Shown here one piece after another: positions 62,001 through 64,000 of a stretch of 64,000 bases of DNA. The translations under genes and the position numbers were made by a program. How positions within the stretch are numbered: the stretch's first letter is position 1; each line of letters opens with the position of its first letter. Origin of the DNA: Channa striata (Eukaryota; Chordata; Actinopteri; Anabantiformes; Channidae); NCBI GenBank assembly GCA_033026295.1, contig CM065177.1:3155400-3219399 (forward strand), given 5' to 3'. The notes under the pieces are model-generated. The model had not been told where the DNA came from and did not search any database. It worked only from the letters and a program-made list of their open reading frames with translations.

Positions 62001-64000
62001 CTCTCATAGCTGGGAATCCAGTTCTAGTTCCATCAGATCCATCCAGCAAAAACACAACATCCCTTCCTCTCGGCTTTTTCTCCACTAGAACATGTAAAAT
62101 ATGAGATATACTTAGGCTTATGTGACAAAAGAATTTTAGTCAAATTCAAATTATACCATGAAACCTCAACATTTGTGAATAAATTTATGTGCTGGCACAA
62201 GAAAGCTGCCAAAGTGGCACTTGCTGAGCTGAATTTAGTGAAACACAGAATTCATAGGCTCACGTTTGTGTGCTACCATTATCATGAAATGTTAAAATGG
62301 TCAACTTTCTTACCAGGTACTGTTGGTGTTATGGGCGTGACCTTTACTTCCACTGTGCTCACTACAGAGGAGAGCTTTTCTTGAACACTGGGTAGTTCAG
62401 TAAACTCAGACACAGATAAAGTACTACTGGGATCATGGGATATCTTCTGCAATTCGCTTAGATCAGAGCTCCTGGTTCCAATTGCAAAGGTCTGTACACC
62501 CATCTGCTTGAGAGCAGAGGCTGGTGCATCCACACTGTCAGATGACCTTCCACCACTTAGCAATATTAGCACCTGTGGAACTCTTTCCAGGCGCCTGCTT
62601 CCTGCAGAGGCAGTGAAGACATTGTCTCTCAAGTACTGGAGAGCGGCTCCAGTGTTGAGGGGTCTTCCGCCCTTGTGCCTCAAACCTCTGACAGTATCAA
62701 GGATCTCGTCTTTTGTGGTGTATGTGTTCAGATAGAACTGGACAGCTGGCTCTCTGCTGTACTGAACCACTGAGACGCGGTCTTTGTCATCATCCACACT
62801 GAGTGTGTCTACTACTCTCTGGACAAAGTCTCTCATAGCTGGGAATCCAGTTCTAGTTCCATCAGATCCATCCAGCAAAAACACAACATCCCTTCCTGTT
62901 GGCTTTTTCTCCACTAAGGGATGTGAATATGAGATAAATTTAGGCTTATGTGTAAAACGTATTTCAATTCAATGTGACATTACGATGTGAAACCTCAACA
63001 TTTGTGAATAAATTTATGTGCTGGCACAAGAAAGCTGCCAAAGTGGCACTTGCTGAGCTGAATTTAGTGAAACACAGAATTCATAGGCCTACGTTTGTGT
63101 GCTACCATTATCATGAAATGTTAAAATGGTCAACTTTCTTACCAGGTACTGTTGGTGTTATGGGCGTGACCTTTACTTCCACTGTGCTCACTACAGAGGA
63201 GAGCTTTTCTTGAACACTGGGTAGTTCAGTAAACTCAGACACAGATAAAGTACTACTGGGATCATGGGATATCTTCTGCAATTCGCTTAGATCAGAGCTC
63301 CTGGTTCCAATTGCAAAGGTCTGTACACCCATCTGCTTGAGAGCAGAGGCTGGTGCATCCACACTGTCAGATGACCTTCCACCACTTAGCAATATTAGCA
63401 CCTGTGGAACTCTTTCCAGGCGCCTGCTTCCTGCAGAGGCAGTGAAGACATTGTCCTCAAGTACTGGAGAGCGGCTCCAGTGTTGAGGGGTCTTCCGCCC
63501 TTGTGCCGCAAACCTCTGACAGTATCAAGGATCTCGTCTTTTGTGGTGTATGTGTTCAGATAGAACTGGACAGCTGGCTCTCTGCTGTACTGAACCACTG
63601 AGACGCGGTCTTTGTCATCATCCACACTGAGTGTGTCTACTACTCTCTGGACAAAGTCTCTCATAGCTGGGAATCCAGTTCTAGTTCCATCAGATCCATC
63701 CAGCAAAAACACAACATCCCTTCCTGTTGGCTTTCTCTCCACTAAGGGATTTAAAATATGAGATAAATTTAGGCTTATGTGTCAAACGTATTTTTCCAAT
63801 GTTACATTACGATGTGAAACCTCAAAATTTGCGTATAAATATATACATGCTGGTAGACATAAGCTGCCAAAGTGGCACTTGCTGAGCTGAATTTAGTGAA
63901 ACACAGAATTCATAGGCTCACGTTTGTGTGCTACCATTATCATGAAATGTTAAAATGGTCAACTTTCTTACCAGGTACTGTTGGTGTTATGGGCGTGACC
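40863..64000 (-). CDS. col6a3: Collagen type VI alpha-3 chain, 5' end outside the window
   Basis: The large collagen VI chain that assembles with alpha-1 and alpha-2 into microfibrils of the extracellular matrix. Read on the minus strand in gene order: at least seven repeated vWA exons (63972 to 59005), vWA N5, N4, N3, N2 and a three-exon N1, nineteen exons holding the collagen helix, vWA C1 and C2, short linkers, one fibronectin III domain, and two Kunitz domains. Exon phases are mutually consistent, mostly 1/1 for domain exons and 0/0 for helix exons. Helix exon sizes and junction residues agree with what I remember of human COL6A3, including an identically placed Gly-X-Y interruption. Kunitz domains and the cops8 neighbour identify alpha-3 over the alpha-4/5/6 chains. 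The signal peptide and further vWA domains lie right of the window. Departures: expanded vWA array, a frameshifted unit, an extra Kunitz exon and a much shortened C-terminal linker. Confidence 0.96.
41849..41908 (-). CDS. col6a3: col6a3 exon: short linker between the Kunitz domains
   Basis: A 60-nt, phase 1/1 exon encoding [19 protein letters not shown], rich in Pro and Gln. Flanked by a TTTTCACAG acceptor and a GTGAGA donor. It separates the two Kunitz domains by about 20 residues. Confidence 0.8.
42974..43159 (-). CDS. col6a3: col6a3 exon: additional Kunitz domain (K1)
   Basis: The same size (186 nt) and phases (1/1) as the K2 exon. It encodes [18 protein letters not shown], then [15 protein letters not shown] and CLKNC, a full six-Cys Kunitz pattern. 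P1 is Lys followed by Asp at P1'. Asp at P1' is, from what I know of human COL6A3, the feature that spoils protease inhibition there. Human COL6A3 has one Kunitz domain, so this exon is extra in this lineage or lost in tetrapods. Confidence 0.92.
43796..43820. repeat. (CA)n microsatellite in a col6a3 intron
   Basis: An uninterrupted CA run between the K1 exon and the preceding linker exon. A second (CG)n(CA)n tract lies at 44071-44092 in the same intron. Confidence 0.95.
44135..44209 (-). CDS. col6a3: col6a3 exon: Thr/Val-rich linker
   Basis: A 75-nt, phase 1/1 exon encoding [20 protein letters not shown] and a few further residues. It links the fibronectin III domain to Kunitz K1. GTGAGT donor; acceptor CTTTGACAG. 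It corresponds in position to the human segment between the FN3 and Kunitz domains. Confidence 0.8.
44417..44677 (-). CDS. col6a3: col6a3 exon: fibronectin type III domain
   Basis: A 261-nt, phase 1/1 exon encoding one FN3 module of about 87 residues. It begins [18 protein letters not shown], with the conserved Trp, and ends with the [12 protein letters not shown] strand. It matches the position of the single FN3 (C4) module in human alpha-3(VI). GTAAGT donor. Confidence 0.88.
44864..45143 (-). CDS. col6a3: col6a3 two exons: post-C2 segment and very short linker
   Basis: Two exons on the minus strand. The first (45041-45143, phase 1 to 2, donor GTACGT) encodes [20 protein letters not shown] and continues to SEQR; it matches human COL6A3 after C2. 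The second (44864-44919, 56 nt, phase 2 to 1, donor GTAAGC) encodes [18 protein letters not shown], rich in His. Together they replace the long Thr/Pro/Ala/Lys-rich region that human has here. The phases fit the flanking exons exactly, which supports both exon calls despite the low similarity of the second. Confidence 0.72.
45285..45986 (-). CDS. col6a3: col6a3 exon: vWA domain C2
   Basis: A 702-nt, phase 1/1 exon. It starts [14 protein letters not shown], followed by [14 protein letters not shown], the first strand and MIDAS loop (DxSxS complete here), and later [11 protein letters not shown] and [10 protein letters not shown]. This is the second C-terminal vWA domain, needed in human for chain assembly. 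Donor GTAAGT after KYISS. Confidence 0.93.
46182..46900 (-). CDS. col6a3: col6a3 two exons: vWA domain C1
   Basis: Exons 46407-46900 (494 nt, phase 1 to 0) and 46182-46284 (103 nt, phase 0 to 1). The first reads [16 protein letters not shown], then [31 protein letters not shown] and DRALTRALQ; the second starts [16 protein letters not shown] and ends KCHICL, joining the C2 exon. The match to human C1 is clear across both exons. Confidence 0.93.
47021..47180 (-). CDS. col6a3: col6a3 two exons: Cys-rich helix-to-C1 junction, with a 12-nt microexon
   Basis: Exon 47144-47180 (37 nt) encodes [12 protein letters not shown]. Exon 47021-47032 is only 12 nt (CTTGCTGTTACG) between a CTACCAG acceptor and a GTAGGA donor. 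Joined with its neighbours it gives NCPCCYGKQECP, matching the human KCPCCYG segment, so the microexon is real. The cysteines here stabilise the end of the triple helix. Confidence 0.88.
47286..52363 (-). CDS. col6a3: col6a3 nineteen exons: collagen triple helix
   Basis: Exons in gene order: 52271-52363, 52114-52167, 51854-51925, 51719-51745, 51587-51631, 51361-51414, 50991-51053, 50495-50560, 50286-50339, 50134-50169, 49974-50036, 49682-49744, 49539-49601, 49183-49245, 48766-48816, 48515-48550, 48340-48402, 47598-47660, 47286-47318. All are phase 0, multiples of 9 or 3 nt, and begin with Gly except the first, which starts with the Cys-rich [15 protein letters not shown]. Gly-X-Y totals about 336 residues, the length known for collagen VI. 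An intrahelical Cys (GFQGCPG, 51854-51925) and two RGD motifs (GTRGDRG and GIRGDP) are present. One interruption, RDNNQAG (50495-50560), sits where human alpha-3 also has one. The exon 48766-48816 uses a GC donor (AAAG/GCAAGTG). Confidence 0.94.
52448..53659 (-). CDS. col6a3: col6a3 three exons: vWA domain N1
   Basis: Exons 53325-53659 (335 nt, phase 1 to 0), 52719-52797 (79 nt, 0 to 1) and 52448-52596 (149 nt, 1 to 0). They read [15 protein letters not shown] at the first strand, then [11 protein letters not shown], then [20 protein letters not shown] and LDYELVEEL before the helix. It is the only N-terminal vWA domain in this gene split over three exons, as in human. The split into small exons just before the helix is a collagen VI feature. 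Confidence 0.93.
53787..54386 (-). CDS. col6a3: col6a3 exon: vWA domain N2
   Basis: A 600-nt, phase 1/1 exon. First strand [18 protein letters not shown]; later [30 protein letters not shown] and VRVFAVGVG. The MIDAS is partial: DGSIN in place of DxSxS. The domain ends GGPDVPK, joining N1. Confidence 0.93.
54489..55088 (-). CDS. col6a3: col6a3 exon: vWA domain N3
   Basis: A 600-nt, phase 1/1 exon. It begins [20 protein letters not shown], then [34 protein letters not shown] and [15 protein letters not shown]. The first strand is DIIFLIDGS. The domain ends [11 protein letters not shown]. Confidence 0.93.
55328..55945 (-). CDS. col6a3: col6a3 exon: vWA domain N4
   Basis: A 618-nt, phase 1/1 exon reading [20 protein letters not shown], then [35 protein letters not shown] and [21 protein letters not shown] replaces DGSxx in the MIDAS loop. 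It is closely related to N5 and to the array units, suggesting a common ancestor exon. Confidence 0.93.
56130..56741 (-). CDS. col6a3: col6a3 exon: vWA domain N5
   Basis: A 612-nt, phase 1/1 exon. [20 protein letters not shown] at the start, then [34 protein letters not shown] and [16 protein letters not shown]. The donor GTAATT follows ATE plus one base. It lies 2.3 kb downstream of the repeated units and is distinct from them. Confidence 0.93.
57775..57890. repeat. Degraded dispersed repeat in a col6a3 intron
   Basis: ACCTTATCGGTACTTAAAA, TGCTTTAAGCTGTTTCTCA and TTCTCACATTCACACTTACA weakly parallel the repeat at 4395-4530. Confidence 0.35.
58716..58812 (-). repeat. col6a3: Orphan intron module of the vWA array
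   Basis: A sequence related to the array introns (TGGATGCTGGTACAAGCAAG, AAGTGGCGCTTAGTGA, ACATAGGATTCATAGGC) occurs here and again at about 58839-58965, only ~130 bp apart and with no vWA exon between. Elsewhere these modules are separated by a 600-nt exon. Confidence 0.65.
59005..59604 (-). CDS. col6a3: col6a3 exon: vWA array unit 1 (most C-terminal)
   Basis: A 600-nt, phase 1/1 exon of 200 codons. [20 protein letters not shown] at the start, [20 protein letters not shown], and [14 protein letters not shown]. It differs from the other units by [23 protein letters not shown] and TPLTPTVP, making it one of the two most diverged units. It joins N5 downstream. Confidence 0.95.
59827..60426 (-). 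CDS. col6a3: col6a3 exon: vWA array unit 2
   Basis: A 600-nt, phase 1/1 exon. Unit-specific residues: AKKPTGRD at the start, [40 protein letters not shown] and [11 protein letters not shown]. It is open throughout. Confidence 0.95.
60658..61257 (-). CDS. col6a3: col6a3 exon: vWA array unit 3
   Basis: A 600-nt, phase 1/1 exon. ERKPTGRD at the start; [27 protein letters not shown] and [11 protein letters not shown] distinguish it. From this unit rightward the residues RDFVQRVV and NTGAALQYL are shared. Confidence 0.95.
61485..62084 (-). CDS. col6a3: col6a3 exon: vWA array unit 4
   Basis: A 600-nt, phase 1/1 exon. EKKPRGRD at the start is the only amino-acid difference from unit 5 that I see over the whole domain; [10 protein letters not shown] is shared with units 5 and 6. 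Confidence 0.95.
62314..62913 (-). CDS. col6a3: col6a3 exon: vWA array unit 5
   Basis: A 600-nt, phase 1/1 exon. Protein nearly identical to unit 4 (Thr in place of Arg in EKKPTGRD). The 829-bp spacing to units 6 and 7 is exact, pointing to very recent duplication or gene conversion. Confidence 0.95.
63143..63741 (-). CDS. col6a3: col6a3 exon: vWA array unit 6, with a 1-nt frameshift
   Basis: Same borders as the other units but 599 nt long. Near 63455 this copy has TTGTCCTCAAG where units 1, 2 and 4 have TTGTCCCTCAAG, one base fewer. The upstream part reads normally to LQYLR and then shifts frame; the downstream part (63143-63401) is open in the normal frame from [11 protein letters not shown] onward. 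As given, the exon would break the col6a3 reading frame. A sequencing or assembly slip at the C run is the simplest cause; a genuine polymorphic or skipped exon is possible, since the 1/1 phases would allow skipping. Confidence 0.85.
63972..64000 (-). CDS. col6a3: col6a3 exon: vWA array unit 7, partial at the window edge
   Basis: Only the last 29 nt are present. They encode the end of the shared unit C-terminus (VTPITPTVP) followed by the usual GTAAGA donor. The rest of the exon lies beyond the right edge. Confidence 0.85.

Larger units (their letters stand above)
58716..64000 (-). repeat. col6a3: Tandem array of ~829-bp vWA exon+intron units
   Basis: Exon left edges fall at 59005, 59827, 60658, 61485, 62314, 63143 and 63972, so the spacing is 822, 831, 827, 829, 829, 829 bp. 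Introns between units are 222-231 nt and share long stretches such as ATTCATAGGCCTACGTTTGT and TTAAAATGGTCAACTTTC. The repeat unit therefore covers exon plus intron. The array runs out of the window on the right. Confidence 0.95.

Noticed and set aside
58716..64000. Regular repeats considered as a CRISPR array or satellite DNA
   Set aside because: Units are ~829 bp, contain conserved splice sites and a 600-nt vWA coding exon, and the genome is vertebrate.

Overview
The window is vertebrate nuclear DNA, most likely from a ray-finned (teleost) fish. It is AT-rich and intron-rich, with GT-AG introns, several (TG)n/(CA)n tracts, and degraded fish-type repeats (Tc1, CR1/L2-like LINE tails, palindromic MITEs). 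Three protein genes can be read from it: cops8 (+ strand), a MuRF-family RING/B-box gene best called trim63 that lies intact inside a cops8 intron (+ strand), and most of col6a3 (- strand). cops8 and col6a3 converge tail-to-tail, and from memory the human COPS8-COL6A3 neighbourhood has the same arrangement.

Layout: 1-7512 is upstream intergenic DNA with microsatellites, MITE and LINE/SINE-like fragments and a decayed tRNA-Pro-like sequence. 7513-15920 holds cops8 in seven coding exons encoding 191 aa. Its 4.8-kb intron 4 contains the single-exon trim63 (11432-12469) with its own TATA box, E-boxes, a perfect FoxO element and a poly(A) signal. 15921-40130 is about 24 kb of convergent intergenic DNA with one intact tRNA-Ile(AAT) gene, hairpins and degraded transposons. 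From about 40.1 kb to the right edge runs col6a3, read right to left, with its 5' end outside the window.

col6a3 could be resolved almost exon by exon with consistent splice phases. In gene order it has at least seven near-identical von Willebrand A (vWA) exons repeated every ~829 bp, then four single-exon vWA domains (N5-N2), a three-exon vWA N1, nineteen exons containing the ~336-residue Gly-X-Y helix, a Cys-rich junction with a 12-nt microexon, vWA C1 and C2, a very short linker, one fibronectin III domain, and two Kunitz domains. The terminal exon is uncertain.

The most notable features are: (i) the young tandem array of vWA exons with their introns, with a one-base frameshift in one unit and an orphan intron module at its left border; (ii) two Kunitz exons where human COL6A3 has one, with a non-basic P1 residue in the orthologous one; (iii) the intronless MuRF gene nested in cops8 with a muscle/atrophy-type promoter. 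cops8 encodes a COP9 signalosome subunit (cullin deneddylation), MuRF1 is a muscle E3 ubiquitin ligase, and collagen VI is a muscle-matrix protein. Their adjacency is inherited position and does not show joint function.
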